A DNA stretch of 64,000 nt from Anarhynchus alexandrinus (taxonomy: Eukaryota > Chordata > Aves > Charadriiformes > Charadriidae): the NCBI GenBank assembly GCA_008711295.1, contig VUYV01000044.1:2279247-2343246 (forward strand). The letters are read 5' to 3'. The notes under the pieces were generated by a model. It was not told the origin of the DNA, made no database searches, and was given only the letters and a program-made list of their open reading frames with translations. The translations under genes and the position numbers were made by a program. Positions 23,933 to 36,511 of the stretch are shown here, piece after piece. Position 1 is the stretch's first letter. Each line of letters starts with the position of its first letter.

Positions 23933-26900
23933 ATATTAGAACAAAATTGGGTGGAAAATAGGCAAGAAGCCTTATTTCAGTAAAACCTGAACATTCTAAA
24001 AACACGTGGTCTAAAATACTGCCAGCTCCCATCTGTTCTGAGATGGAGCTGCATTTTTAACTATATCAAGGCTAGCTAGGCTGCAAGTCCTATAAATATT
24101 ACACAGATTACCATAATTATAGATGTTGGTATTTGAACACTGTCAGTGGATGAGCTTACCCTTTGCACCAAACCTCAGAGAACCCAGCTGCTCTTCACTG
24201 CATTGAAAACCTTTACCATGCTTTTTAAAATCACCCTGTACTTGGGGCTCAATCAAATCTTCCCAACATAGCACTGTGCTCATTATCATCCTACTTCTTA
24301 AGCATTCCCTCCCTCTCAACCCCCACCCTTTTTTATCTTCCCACAAGGTACACACCTGTATAACTCTTAAGATAGAAAAGCAAAGTAAACAACCTCAGAG
24401 CATCGTGACTGAACTCTCAGGGTACAGTACGTACAGCACTTGCCAGATCTGACAGTTGACAGTACTTATTTTGGACACATTTGCTGATAAGGATGAATGA
24501 GTTTGTACATTTCCTCAAAACTCCACGTTCCATTAATAAGCACCTGAGAGGAATGACTGGTCTAGCCATAATCCTGACACCCCATTCCAGTCCTCAAATT
24601 CTCAAAGTACATATTCTAGAGAACCATCTAGTTATCCCATCAAGATCACATGAATGTTTTGCTTGGATATCTTTGGCGCATTTTCTGTCTTGACACAGAG
24701 TTAAGCTTTTCATCTTACAGCAGCATCTGTCATCAGAAGGAGTTGAGAGGCTGTAACACATTTCAGGCATATGGTTTAAGGCTATAAAGGTCTCATGTAT
24801 ATATAAAATTATTTCACATTTTCAACCACTTGAGGGGCAGATATTTTGTTTCCATGCCATAATTTATATTAAAAGGTAGTAGTTTGAACTGCAATCCCTT
24901 CTTTTACATCCTCTATTTCTTCTTAGGTCTTCACAGTGCTACATCAAAGGAACTTTGATCTCAGAGGAATCAGAAACTCCCAAAAGTGAGATGTAAGCAG
25001 AGTTTGAAAAAGGTATTCAACAATATCAGTATCAAAAATCTACATGTGAAACCCCCCTTTTTTCCATGTGACAGTTTTCCATTACAGTTCCTATCTGTGG
25101 ACTATGCTACTCCATTGATGTGAAATCTGTATCACTGGAGATAAATTTGTATTAAAAAACTAAAATAATAATGGAAAAACTCCTAAGAAATGGAGAGATG
25201 GCAGCAGGTAATAATAGAGTACTTTATTGGGTGGCAGAGTCAAACAGACATGAGGTCTAGAAAATGTCATTTTTCTCTTTGATCTTCCTGTGTATCCAAT
25301 GCAGGCTCTGTAGAAACTAACACAAATGCTGAAAAGATATGCCAAAGACTGTTAAGAGAAGCATAAGACAGAACAGTTTATCCAAAATCACTCATGAATT
25401 CAGTGGTAGTCAAGAATAATCTTGAAATTTTTCACATCACAAGTTGGTGACACAAATACAACATCTACTCAAGTTAAAAATCTAAATATTAATCTGAATT
25501 CTGAAATTCCTGGCTCTGGAGATTTTTAAATTCATGATGATAATGTTATTATTTGAATCCTGTGTGTAATAGCTAAGGAATGAATAGTATATAGTAATAT
25601 AAACCTAAACTGTCATCAAAGGGCCAGATTACCATGTAAATTTGTGTGTTCCATTTACATCCTCTGTTATTCAAAGCATGATACTAAGATGGGAGGGATC
25701 TGCTGTATTAAGATAAAGACTTGAAGAATTTAAAGGACATTTCCGCATCCAGGAGTTGGTAAATTTCTACCCTCTTTTCCACTAAAGGTAATGAATCAAA
25801 TTCTGTTCCATTTTTACAAAAGCATTTTTATATGGGTAAGGACTCTACAATGACTGTACAAGAAAGCCACACTTTGATCCATAAAATGTACACTGTTACC
25901 CAAGTAACATTCCCACTGTAGGTACAACCTGCATGAGAACTGTGCAGACTCCTCAAAATTTTGAGAAAATCTCTGTATCTAGAAGACATTATTTCTTGTA
26001 CAAATGGAGTGGGTAAGACTCAGGCTTTCTGCATGCTCTGGCAACCACCTGGGCTCTTCAGAATGTGTTTGGCATATCTTACTTCTGTTCTCAAAACAAC
26101 ACATTACATACCATGTACCATGCTCAATTACTGAAGATGGCAGACCTTCATAATACAGTTGAAATTTAACCAAATAGGTTAAATAGGTAGCAATGCTGCT
26201 ATGTATATTCAAAAGGAAATGGTTTGCCTGAGCTTCCAAGTCTTGTCCTTTTTCAGGCAATACCTATGCAAAACTTATTCAACAAGGTAAGCAAATCATT
26301 AAGACCACTTTTGTTCTTTTATTAATAGATGGAAAAATATTACTACTGCCAATGCCTCTGTTTCCCAGGACAGGGTAGCAAAAAAGACTTTGTAATATAT
26401 TATTACACACCTTTTTGTGGGATCACCAGTCAGACATTACACATACAGAGAGAAGTGGTAAAGCAAGTAGGAAAAACCTGGAAAGAAGCCAAGCAAAACA
26501 CAATCATCCCAACATTATTTTACACTACATGGACAAGGGCAAACCCAAAAGATCATTAACAATGCTTTCAAAAAAAAGCATCATATACATCACCTTTTGC
26601 CCTGCTTATAAAAAGGTCAGTTCCACAGTTAAAATACCAAGATATTACATAAAATAATACATCATCAGAGACTGCGGGGCAAGGAGAGAAGAGAAAAAAA
26701 AATCATTTTCTTTGACTCTACAACACACTCTTTTTCCTGAGGCCATGGGAAGTCTTGTGTGAGTTCACTTCTTAGCTGAAGCCCAGGGCTTCCTCCACTG
26801 GAGCCCTCAAAGCATCTACCTATTTAGAGAAGTTGAGCACACTTGCAACTCTGAAATCATTTTACAAATGACTATACCAGCAATATATTTCTGGTATCAG

Positions 26901-27159
26901 GCACTTTGAGACTACTGCTAAACTAAAAATCATTACTAAAAGTCAGCAAGAGTATAACCCAGCATAATCTGAAATCTAATGCCTGCTCTGGTACAGAAGC
27001 ATATATGTTTCAACACCAGCAACAGCCTTATATATCTACTGATGTTACAAGGGTTATTATAAAAGTGGTGTATTTTACAGATGATGAAATGAAGGTTGTA
27101 GTCAAAAATGTGCCTGATTTTGGGTATGTTAATATTCTATTCATTACAGGCATATAATG

Positions 27160-27393
27160 AAACATGGGAAATTCAACTTAAACATAAGAAAAAGCTTTTT
27201 TACTGTGAGAGTGGTCTCTAGCATGGGAACAGCTTGCTGTGTGAGGAGCTTGTGGAGTCACTATTGTTAGAAATATTCAAACTAGACACAATCTTGAGTA
27301 AACTGCTCTATCTTGGTCCTGCTTTGAGCTGGGAAGTTGGACTAGATGACCTCCAGAGGTCCCTTCCAGCGACAAATATTCCATGATTCTATG
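27160..27393 (+). mobile_element. CR1 LINE 3' fragment
   Basis: Plus-strand CR1 tail region. Blocks AAATTCAACTTAAACATAAG and TTTTTTACTGTGAGAGTGG come first, then GTTGGACTAGATGACCTCCA and GGTCCCTTCCAGC. The copy ends with the CR1-type TTCCATGATTCTATGA at 27,393. The region corresponds to the last codons of ORF2 plus the 3' UTR. It is 5'-truncated, as most CR1 copies are. Confidence 0.9.
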
Positions 27394-30300
27394 AAATCAT
27401 ATTCTTCATGAAAAACCCCAAACTCCTAAGCAAATTATGCTAATTTTACAGCAATGTAAAATGTGCAAATGTGCAGAAGATTGGGAAACCACAAACATTA
27501 AGCAAACACATATGCATTTTCACTATAAGTATATGCATGATGAAAGTAAGAGATTTCTGGTTTTGTGGATTGTGGGTTTTCAGGTACCTATCCCTTCAAC
27601 CAAACCTGGCTTTTCCAGACACACATTTTTGTTTTGGACACATTTTTGTAATTAGGTAGCTTTTTGCATTGTCCTTGTCCACTTAAGTCCTGCTAATCCT
27701 CAGGGTCCCTTCAAATGTATTCAGTCTTTACCCAAGAAGGACATTTTTCTAACATAATTTTTTAAACCAATACATGTTTTAGTACATCAAAAAAGCTACA
27801 TACAAACACATACCTGTTTACAACACAAAACTTATAGCGGCTAACCTATGAACTGACCTGACTTTCTGAACATTCCTTATAACTTATCTATATACACAAA
27901 TCAGGCAAGTCAGAAGACTGCTTTTTCCATCCTTATTTAAAAGAATCAGGGCAGTCCTTGATGAAGCAAACTCATCTAATAAACAAGCATTTCTTTTTCA
28001 GTGTTCAGTTTTCTCAGGGCAAATCTCAATACACAGAGTTTACCTTTGACTTCTGCAGCAGCAGGAGGAGGTAGAAGACATACAGGCCTCAAAGATAGGA
28101 ATTGTTCCTTATCTCATTTATCATCTCATTATCCATGAAATTTACATTTTTCAGTAGAGCTTGTTAAAGCAGGACAGAGATAATTGAATGCTTCAGCTTT
28201 TCATAGGACCTGCCCAGTTAATTTTTGTACAGTTTGTTTGAGCACATAAGTATGTGAGGTTCATCTGGTGATAAGAAATGAATGTTATGCTGAATAATCA
28301 AGGAAGGAAAGAATTCTAGTTTGGACAAGAGAGGTGAAACAAGGACACAGTGACAGAATCCAGGGCGGAGAAACTAAATTGCTTCTGATGTTGCGCTGCT
28401 TGGACTCTAACTGGGTCCTTGCAGAACATGGAGTCACTGTGATCTAGCTCATTTGACTATACTGTTGTAGAATTCCAGTGTCCCAGAGAGACTCTACGAA
28501 ATTATATCTAACCCTGATGTGAAGGTGTCTAAAGATAAGATTCTGACAAAAGGCACATATAGAATAATATATCAAACAGAACAAAACAAGAGTTCTGTCT
28601 CCTTTATGTTAAGGCCCCCTTACAGAATTTCATTTCTGTAGAGCCTTGCCTTGAAATAGTATAAATGAATTGTTTCTCTTTATGCTGTGTTGACACATGA
28701 AAGGAAACCTTCCTGGACAATGTTGTTGTAGGTAATTCAGCCATCTTTGAAATTAGTGGTTAGTGAAGTTCTGTAACTTTCCCTCCAGGAGTTTTCTGTA
28801 ATGGTGATTAGCTTGCCTGTTGCTCTACTTAAGATTCAGCTTGCTTATAAATTACAACACAGAACATTCACCAAGCAGCCATCAATGAACACTAACATAA
28901 GACACTCAATCTTTTGAAAACGCCAGCCTTAACTTCCATGGGGATTTTGATACTTTTAGAAGAGATACATTTGAAAAACAGAAATAATGATACATATTCG
29001 CACGTGTGAAGACTTCGGCAAACTGAACTCAAGCAGCACAAGGATAAATAATATCATTATTATCTTTTACAAATATAAATTATGAGACAATGCAGAGTTA
29101 ACAAAGAAATCTCAATCAGCTATCTCTCTTAACACATGTTGCAAACACTTGCGTTTGTTATTTTCCCAGCTCTGCATTCTCTGAAGGACATTATAATTTA
29201 TTGTCTCAAGCCATATTTGGTATTTAGTGCCTGCAGAAGCTTGTGAAAAAAAGATCTGTTTGTTACATGAAAATGAAAACATGTTGCGGTTTCACCTCAA
29301 CTTCTTTCCTTCTCCCCCACTTCTAAAGAGAAGAGACAATTTTAAGATGCAGGAAAAGTAAACAAATAAGATATACAAAAATATGCAAACACAAATACAA
29401 ACAAAACCAAATCATAAGTTAGGAAAAAACTGGAACTTCTGCCTGGGGTAAAGTATGTAAAAAGTGGTGATTCATTCAAGGGCATAATTTTGGCATTTTT
29501 CTTTAGCTTCAAGTAAATAAATAAGACAAAGAAAAGTCTTTTCATTTGATTGTTTTACAGTGCCTGGGGCTATGTACATTGGACACTGTTTGCAACTGTT
29601 TTCATTTAGGGATGAGTGAAATGGTTCAATTAAAACATGAGCAGTTCTGAACCTTTGCTGTAAATAAAACAGAATATTTCTGGGGACATTCAAGGAAGTC
29701 CAGTTAATTGTCATTATTTACCTCTTTGTACTTATGTGTTGTGACACTGTCTGGATTCAAAAGTGCCACCATATAAGCCAGTCCTATTATATTTTGCTTA
29801 ATTCTGATGATCAAAACAGTTTGAATTGGTTGGGCTAGCAGCATGGAAATTTCGGGGAACTAACCCAAATAAAATGTGAAGTTTTGAGGTCCACCCATTA
29901 CAAAGTTCCCACACCCACTACTGTGCCCTTTACTTCTGTGGGAAAAAGGAGCTGTTGCAATTTCTAAGGAAAAGAGCACTGGAACATTAAAGCCTCAGGC
30001 TAGGTCTACACTACAGACCTCTGGAGGCATATATTGTGTAGGTGAGAGGTGTGAAGAGATGCATGAGATGCCCATTATGGGAGAAACCCATAATGCAGAA
30101 ATAAATCAGTAAAACAGCACTTCACTGATGTGACCTGTTTTTCTCTGGAAGGACAGTTACATTATATTACGTTTCACTGCACTGCTTTAGTACAAAGTAC
30201 CAGCTGTCACAATTACGCTAGAAGCACCTTTGGCTCCATGGCTGAATAGTATTTCTTCCCTGGTAACGGCCTCTTATCGGAGGCATAAGTGTCATTGTAC

Positions 30301-31342
30301 TGCTTTGCAGCCAGATATCTCAGCAAGCTACAATCAGTGGAACATTCTCCTCTGTTCTGCAGTCCATCTGTGATAGCTGTTTCCCACATCGTGATACAAG
30401 TTCATTGCATCCCTGTCCACTCACAGTCAGCTGCAAAAAACAAGCCTCAAAGCTACAATGTCAAAACTCTTAGAAAATTAAAAACATGCTAACAGACAGA
30501 ACTGACTGCAAGCCCTCCTATGGATCCCAGCTTCACCAACTCAACAAGTTCTTCTGGTTCTACTGAATTTGACCTGAGAGATTGCCTGCTGACTGGCTGA
30601 CACCCCAAGTGCTGTTAAGGGCACAATGTATCCACAGTCATCCCAGCCAGATTTGTCACAGATCATATAAACCAGCATTTTTTCACTGATGATATCCTCA
30701 GAGAGGATATACTGAACAATTTTGCTGCTGGCTTCTTCAGAAAAGGATGGAAGCCACTGCTACTGCTCACGTTTTACCTATTTCATATACTGAGGTATGC
30801 ATTGTTCTGGACTGTATGCTACTCCAGTCTTTTCTCTGTATCCAATTCTGTACTAAACTTTGCTTATTTGAAAGGCTAAAAGACTACTTCTCTTCAAACT
30901 GTATCGAAGAAAATGCCTCAGATTATATAATACTGCATGTGACAAGATCATTCACTTCTGAAAGAGCCCTCAGACCATACCATATTTATGGTATACCATT
31001 TATAGTGTATACAATTACAGCCAATAAAGCTGGAGGTTAACTGGTGATGGCAAAGTCATATGCAAGACTCACCATCAAATAATCATACTGAGTCAAGAAA
31101 GAAAAAGAATTCATGCCAGTGCTACTTATTAATTTTCAAAACAAGACACAGAAGAAAATGGTATCACCATCTGCTTGAGGGACTGGGTGTCATCATTGTT
31201 CTCTTCATTATTATGTTTTTATTTTCCAAATTAGAAAAAAAAAAAAGAGGATCACAAAATATCTTCTTCCTCCATTGTCCAAACCAGACTAATCAGATGG
31301 ATACTGTAGAGCGTGATCATGGCTTTTAGAGGCTTGTATTTA
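27394..31342. other. Intergenic, no gene seen
   Basis: Short open frames without domains. A possible MITE-like piece begins near 30,000 and is listed separately. No CpG cluster. Confidence 0.5.
30001..30090. repeat. Possible MITE-like relic (GTCTACACTA)
   Basis: TAGGTCTACACTACAGACCT at the left edge contains the exact reverse complement of the TAGTGTAGAC words at 12,165 and 12,241. The following GTAGGTGAGAGGTGTGAAGAG adds to the resemblance to an old non-autonomous DNA element of sauropsids. The right boundary and family are unknown. Confidence 0.35.
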
Positions 31343-31490
31343 AACCTAGACTTTCTCAGCTCAATGCTGCAAATGCTTATGTATGTACTTAAGTCTAATA
31401 CTGTGAATAGTCCCACTGATTTCAAAAGTATAGCCAAAGTAATAACAGTAAGCACATACATAAATACTTGCAGCATTAGGCCTAAATTAC
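31343..31490. mobile_element. Palindromic MITE-like relic
   Basis: Arms at 31,362-31,391 and 31,449-31,478 are inverted copies of about 30 bp with only a few mismatches. The left arm reads AATGCTGCAAATGCTTATGT; the right arm, reverse-complemented, reads AATGCTGCAAGTATTTATGT. The centre contains GAATAGTCCCACTGATTTCA. This fits the plan of a well-populated old palindromic element of amniote genomes with a GGCCTGATCCTGCAAA-type end and a TAGTCCCATTGACTTCAATGG-type centre. Part of the right half is deleted. The palindrome also explains why both strands show similar short open frames here. No protein is encoded. Confidence 0.65.
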
Positions 31491-31731
31491 TGAATTTAGT
31501 CACTTACGCAGAACAATGACTTTTATGTATCTTTGGATTCATCTGGCATGAAAAATGTATTTGTCACTTTACACACTACTCAGGGAGTCATGCTTTCCCT
31601 AAGATACATGAGTCCTTTCAAAGAAAGAAGTAAATACATCTAAGAATCTATGTATTTTTCTACAACAGGGTATTGTGCATCTTTTGGATGCCAAAATAGT
31701 TATAACTGTTATAACTGTTCCCTAGCAAGCA

Positions 31732-31806
31732 GATGACTTAAAAGTAGGCCTTTATATTCATGTGTCCCTTCCAACCTGAACCATTTTATGATTCCATGAT
31801 TCTATG
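31732..31806 (+). mobile_element. CR1 LINE 3' terminal fragment
   Basis: A very short 5'-truncated CR1. GATGACTT..AAAGTAGGCC is followed by CCCTTCCAACCTGAACCATT and the terminal TTATGATTCCATGATTCTATG. A few extra bases (TATTCATGTG) interrupt the usual GGTCCCTTCC block. Confidence 0.85.
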
Positions 31807-32957
31807 CAAGAGTAACAGCAATTAGTAAAATTAATTTTAAAATGTTATTTTTTTTAATCTGGATTATAGTGTCTTAATTCTGAAACAGTAAAACATTTAT
31901 TATCATAATACTCTATGAGTGTACAGATTTGTTAATTTAGAGATTGGGATGCTTAGTACGGTTCTTTACTGTACCTTATAAAAGAGCCCTGAGTACTATT
32001 AGTCCTTAATTCAACAGCTACTGGCTTTATACATCAGAAGGCCTGTCATGGACCCCAGCTGGTATTCCATGCCATTGTTACCTCCTTGGTAGCTCTTGGA
32101 CCACTGGTCTTTCACATTATTCATCAGTGTATCTTCCATATGTGTATTGGTTTATTCCTTATAAATTCAAGAGCATGCACTGTTCTCTTGTCAAATCTGT
32201 GCATTAGCTAAATTTTGTGGTTGCTCTAAACATTCAATTTACCCTTTCCATACAACGGGCTGTTGAAGAATTGCATGTAATTAAACTGAAAGTGAGCATG
32301 TACAGTATTGTAATAGAAAGGTTATTCCTACCACGTTAATTGGGTCATTATAAAGGACACAGAAACTGATTGCAATAACTAAAACTTCTTACAATAGATG
32401 CTAGGCTCTGAAAGAAGCTAACTGAAGTTACCTGTTCCATTGCAACAGAGGTGCAAGATGACTGAAAGCCTCTAAATAAAAAGTGTTTCATGTATTCTAG
32501 GACTCTGACTGAGCCTTCCCTAACATAGTTTCCATAGTCCAACTGACCTGACAGATGTTTTCTTCATATCTGATTCCATGACCTAATTATAAATTTGAAA
32601 ATACGATCTATTTTGTTGCTGGTTCTTTATCTTGGTACTCCCTATAACAAATATATTACCCCACTTCATTAGTGTTTCTTTATGCCATATGCAGAGTGGG
32701 TACATTTTTTTAAGTATCCAAATAGTTTGAAGTTAAATTAAGTTTTATTTCTCTTAGTCAAGATTTTCTTTTTTCATAATTTTAACCATGATATTGGTTT
32801 GCTTCCTTTTTTCTGAACTAAGCGTTCAGAAAAAATTAGTGTTTGTTTCTACAATGCTGCATAAACTCTCCTAAGTGGAGAATACACTGTTAGCACCACC
32901 AACACAGTCAGAGAACTGTGGTACCTATGAAGAGGGAACTGACCCTGGCTTAGCTTA
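31807..32957. other. Intergenic, no gene seen
   Basis: AT-rich DNA with nothing recognisable. Confidence 0.5.
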
Positions 32958-33305
32958 GACAAGAGGCAGCTTTGGAGGACCTTCCAATAGCTACAACGAG
33001 ATAATGCAGAATCCAAAGCAAGGGTCTTTACTGCAGTGCATGGTGGTAGGAGGCAAGGGTGAAAATTGAAACAGGAGCTTCTGACTGGATATACAGAAAA
33101 ACTTTTACACTGACAGGGTAATTAAGCACTGGAACAAGCTCTTCAGAGAGGTTTTGGGATCTCCATTCCTGGAGGTTTTCAAGACCCAGATGAACAAAGA
33201 TGCAAGCAAACTGGTCTAAATTCAATGCTGATTCTGCTTTGAGTGGGATCTGGACTAGATTTCCCCAGGGCCCTTCCAACCTAAATAATTCTATGATTCG
33301 ATGAC
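32958..33305 (+). mobile_element. CR1 LINE 3' fragment
   Basis: Plus-strand CR1 3' region with several blocks in order: GGAGGACCTTCCAATAGCTA, a diverged C-terminal ORF2 segment containing GGTAATTAAGCACTGGAACA, TTCCTGGAGGTTTTCAAGAC, GGATCTGGACTAGATTTCCC and CCCTTCCAACCTAAATAATT. It closes with a CTATGATTCGATGA tail. It is more diverged than the 13.9 kb copy. No intact frame. Confidence 0.9.
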
Positions 33306-35788
33306 TGTCTGCATGATAGAAAGTGGGGGTAAGACCTCAGAGACAAAATAAAAATCCTTCATATCTCTCTCTACAACGGCTCGTACTGCTTAAGAACTAC
33401 ATTATACCAGAATTTGCACATGCTGCCATCAAGTAACAAGGGAACTACTGTGACGTAGGTTTAGCCAGACTTCATTCTTTGTGACTAACTGATACAATAT
33501 CGATCATCTACCACTGAATACATTATAAATAAGAAAAGAAACACTACAAAGTTACCTTATTCTTCCTCCTCCTGGAAGGACTCAAACTCAGGAAATCATG
33601 AAAATGAACTGGCAGTAAACTGAACACTAGCTTTCAGTTGAGAGAGACAGTTTACAAGAGGTTTTTCATAAAAATCAGAGCAAAAACCCAGGGCCAAAAT
33701 TTTATCAGCACTTTGGGATTACTGAATTTACAGTGGTAAATTCTGATTTTAATTGTAATTTTGATCCCTCAGCTTTGCAAATGTACAGATAAAAGAAGTG
33801 TACTGTCATGCAGAGTTAAGGATATACTATTTTTGAAAGAAACGCATGCTATGTGAACTCACAGAAATTTTTATAATTTGGAATTTGTCCTCCCTTTCAG
33901 TTTCTGAACACTAGATAGTAACTATTCCAGGTACAGGGTTCTTTCTCTTACCGTATTTAGAATTTAGCAGCCACTATGCATTGAATCATATCTTTCTTCC
34001 TTCATGTTTCTAGTGATTATCACCAATTTTGAACTTGAAATTTATCACAATATTTTTCCTGAGTTGCTGTACATATTGTGAACCCTCGCCTAAGTTCATT
34101 CTCATTCTATCAAGATACACTGATAAATTTATATTAGCCAGCTGACTGAATATTACATGAAGATTCCTGGCTCTGAAAGAGGCAACTACAATGTGAATTG
34201 AAAAATCCATTCATTCATTCACTCCTTCCCAGCAGCATTCCTTGGCCTGGAGCCAGATACCATTTGACGTCACGGCTCTAACCAGGAACATAATGTGCTG
34301 GCACTGGGACAAAAGTTTTACTATGGAAAAAAACAGCAACAAGTAGAAACTTATCACAGTAGCTGGGGAGAGTGTGTTAAGAGAAGGAGATTGGAAGCAA
34401 ATCAGCAGAAAATTAAATGAACTATGACAGACCTAATATTTTGCTTTTGTTTTTCTTCACAGCACCTTCTTAAGTTAATTTGCAAAAGTACTAATCTTAC
34501 TAACACAAATAGCACACACAGCGAAAAGGTGTCCTTAAATACTTATTACTTCCCATTCTACTTTTTGTAGCACTTGCTGAAGTACTACAAAACGCCCATT
34601 CTTTCATGTTTTTTACTTTAGATTATTTGAAACAAAGTAATCCAAAGATTTTTTTGGCCTGCAATAGCTAGTTTTGTATAAAAAAATCACTGTTCTGTTT
34701 ATTTGAGTTAAATATTAAACAGGTCTTTAAGTAGAGACTGAAAAAGTTTGCAGTGATAATATGCAAAATCCAGAAAGCACGTTAAGGACAGAAAAACAAT
34801 CTTTCCAGTTTCTTCATAGCCACAATTAAGATGCTGGGGGAAAAAAAAAGGTCAACAAGTTTCCAAAATATTGATAAGCACAGAAAAAAAAAAAAGATAA
34901 TAAAATATAGAAAAGACTAGGAAACATTTGTATAGCAACAACTGAAACTGGTGTTGCTGATATGAATTTAGAATGCCAGACTGACAACCCCTAAACCACA
35001 CCTGGCGGGGAACTGTAAATGTTTCCCAGTGTGGCACTCCTGGGCCTTGAGGGTCTGTGGAGAGAGTTCAGACCCAAGTTCATACTGCAGACTGAAAGAA
35101 GGTGCTCCACTTTGAAGTTCCTTTTTAAGAACTGCAATCCCTGTGGGTGGTGCACTGGAGTGAGATGCCTGTCATTTACACTGTTCCTGAATTGTCACTG
35201 ACAAGCAGCCAGATTTTTGGGAAGTACATTCACCTCTCTATAATTCAGATTTTAACTAAAAATGGGATTAATGTTGCTGACTTCCCTTACACAGCACTTC
35301 AAGAGCTACTGCTAAAAATTCTATACAAGAACTAAATTACTATTACGGCATGTTATAGTGCTAGATTGTTTTCATAACATGGAGCTAAAGAGAAACTAGA
35401 CTAAGGGTTAACAAGCCTCACAAATCTCACACATCACACTGAGTAATGGTCATGTTGAAATTTCTGTCACTACTAAATTTAAACCTGTGACCTACAGATA
35501 AGACTCAGATTCAGATCCTGTCATGTGACATTGTCTTTTTTGTAAAGTCCAACAAAGACGCCAGCAATCGGTGGCAAGAATGAGGATCTGTGCAGCTGAG
35601 GATGTCCCTCATGGAAAATACCTCCCATCGGGTTCTCCTTATTGATGCTGAGTAGAGAAATTTCAGGGATAAGATTGGTTGAAGATTAGGGAGCACAATC
35701 AGAGATCTGATGTACTATAAAAATATTTAGTGGATATTAAAAACTTGTGAAACTAAATTGTACCAATAATCAAACTGGCCAATGGTAC
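33306..35788. other. Intergenic, no gene seen
   Basis: No recognisable coding exon. A short (ATTC)n run lies near 34,210, and a perfect CRE palindrome at 34,265 is listed separately. Confidence 0.5.
34265..34272. promoter_or_regulatory. Perfect CRE palindrome TGACGTCA
   Basis: An exact TGACGTCA, the consensus for CREB/ATF dimers, lies in CpG-poor DNA with one further CpG just downstream (CACGGC). Function is not shown by sequence alone. Confidence 0.3.
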
Positions 35789-36440
35789 TGTCCTGGTTTG
35801 AGCTAAAACAGAACTGATTTTCTTTCCAGTAATTTTACTTTTCAGTTAAGTCTCTTCTAACTAACTGCACTCTCTGAAATTAACAGCATATTCTTCAGAC
35901 AGTGTCTGCTTCCAGACTGATAAGGCCTGAGGATCACAGTTAATTCCAAGGAATGGTATGCACAGAGGGTCTTGCTTATACTTATTGCTATAACAACCAA
36001 GGCCGGCTAACTTTGTTATGTACCTAGTTGGAGGGTTAGAAGCGGAAAAGTGTAGAGGGGTCACATTTGCAGGGAGGAGCAGACAGGACAGGTGACCTAA
36101 AACTGACCAACAGGGTATTCCATCCCATCTGCCTCATGGTCGGTATAAAAGCTGAGGGATCAAAGGGATCAGCTTTTTTTCTTCAATGGCCGGCATCCAA
36201 GGAGGACTCTGTCTATTCTGATCCATGCGTTCCAGAATCCAGGTCTGGAATCCAGTTCCCATCCATCACTGAGTCCAGTCTGGGACTCTCCCAGAGAGAA
36301 TTATCAGACCCTATTCTCCAGAGCTGTATGTTTTACATCGTCACTGACTATGTTTTGATTCCCTCACAACGTTTAACTCCATACATTACAAAGACACTTT
36401 CCAATCACTCCACATCATTAATTTTATTCTAAAAAATTTA
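35789..36440 (+). mobile_element. Solo LTR of an avian endogenous retrovirus
   Basis: The left edge TGTCCTGGTTTGAGCTAAAA is the characteristic start of a common bird LTR family. The body contains CTGACCAACAGGGTATTCCA, a clear TATA box (TATAAAA at 36,144-36,150) and a GAGTCCAGTCTGGGACTCTC segment of the R/U5 part. It runs plus-ward to about 36,440 (CATTAATTTTATTCTAAAA). No retroviral internal sequence (gag, pol or env) flanks it, so it is a recombined solo LTR. I could not find a matching target duplication of the left-flanking GGTAC, so the right end is eroded or uncertain. The family name is not assigned. Confidence 0.75.
36144..36150 (+). promoter_or_regulatory. TATA box of the solo LTR
   Basis: TATAAAA, followed by GCTGAGGG, occupies the expected U3 position of the LTR. 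It is intact, so residual promoter activity is conceivable. Confidence 0.5.
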
Positions 36441-36460
36441 GTTTTGTTCATTTTAAGCAC

Positions 36461-36511
36461 ATTTGCAGATTTATATTTATATTTATATTTATATTTATAT
36501 TTGCAGATTTA
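36461..36511. repeat. (ATTTAT)5 microsatellite with duplicated flanks
   Basis: Five exact ATTTAT units (36,469-36,498) are bracketed by two identical copies of ATTTGCAGATTTA (36,461-36,473 and 36,499-36,511). The flank repeats share bases with the microsatellite, which suggests slippage starting from a tandem pair of the 13-mer. Confidence 0.85.

Larger units (their letters stand above)
20244..27159. other. Intergenic, no gene seen
   Basis: Only short random open frames occur. Two short tandem duplications (22,724-22,755 and 23,885-23,932) are listed separately. I see no exon, RNA gene or CpG island. Confidence 0.5.

Noticed and set aside
31060..31329. 89-codon frame with a hydrophobic stretch resembling a membrane segment
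   Set aside because: A single hydrophobic run in AT-rich DNA is expected by chance. There is no start context, splice site or family resemblance.
33680..33770. CCCAGGGCCAAAATTTTATC resembling the edge of a palindromic MITE
   Set aside because: Only one edge can be seen and the centre and second arm are not recognisable.
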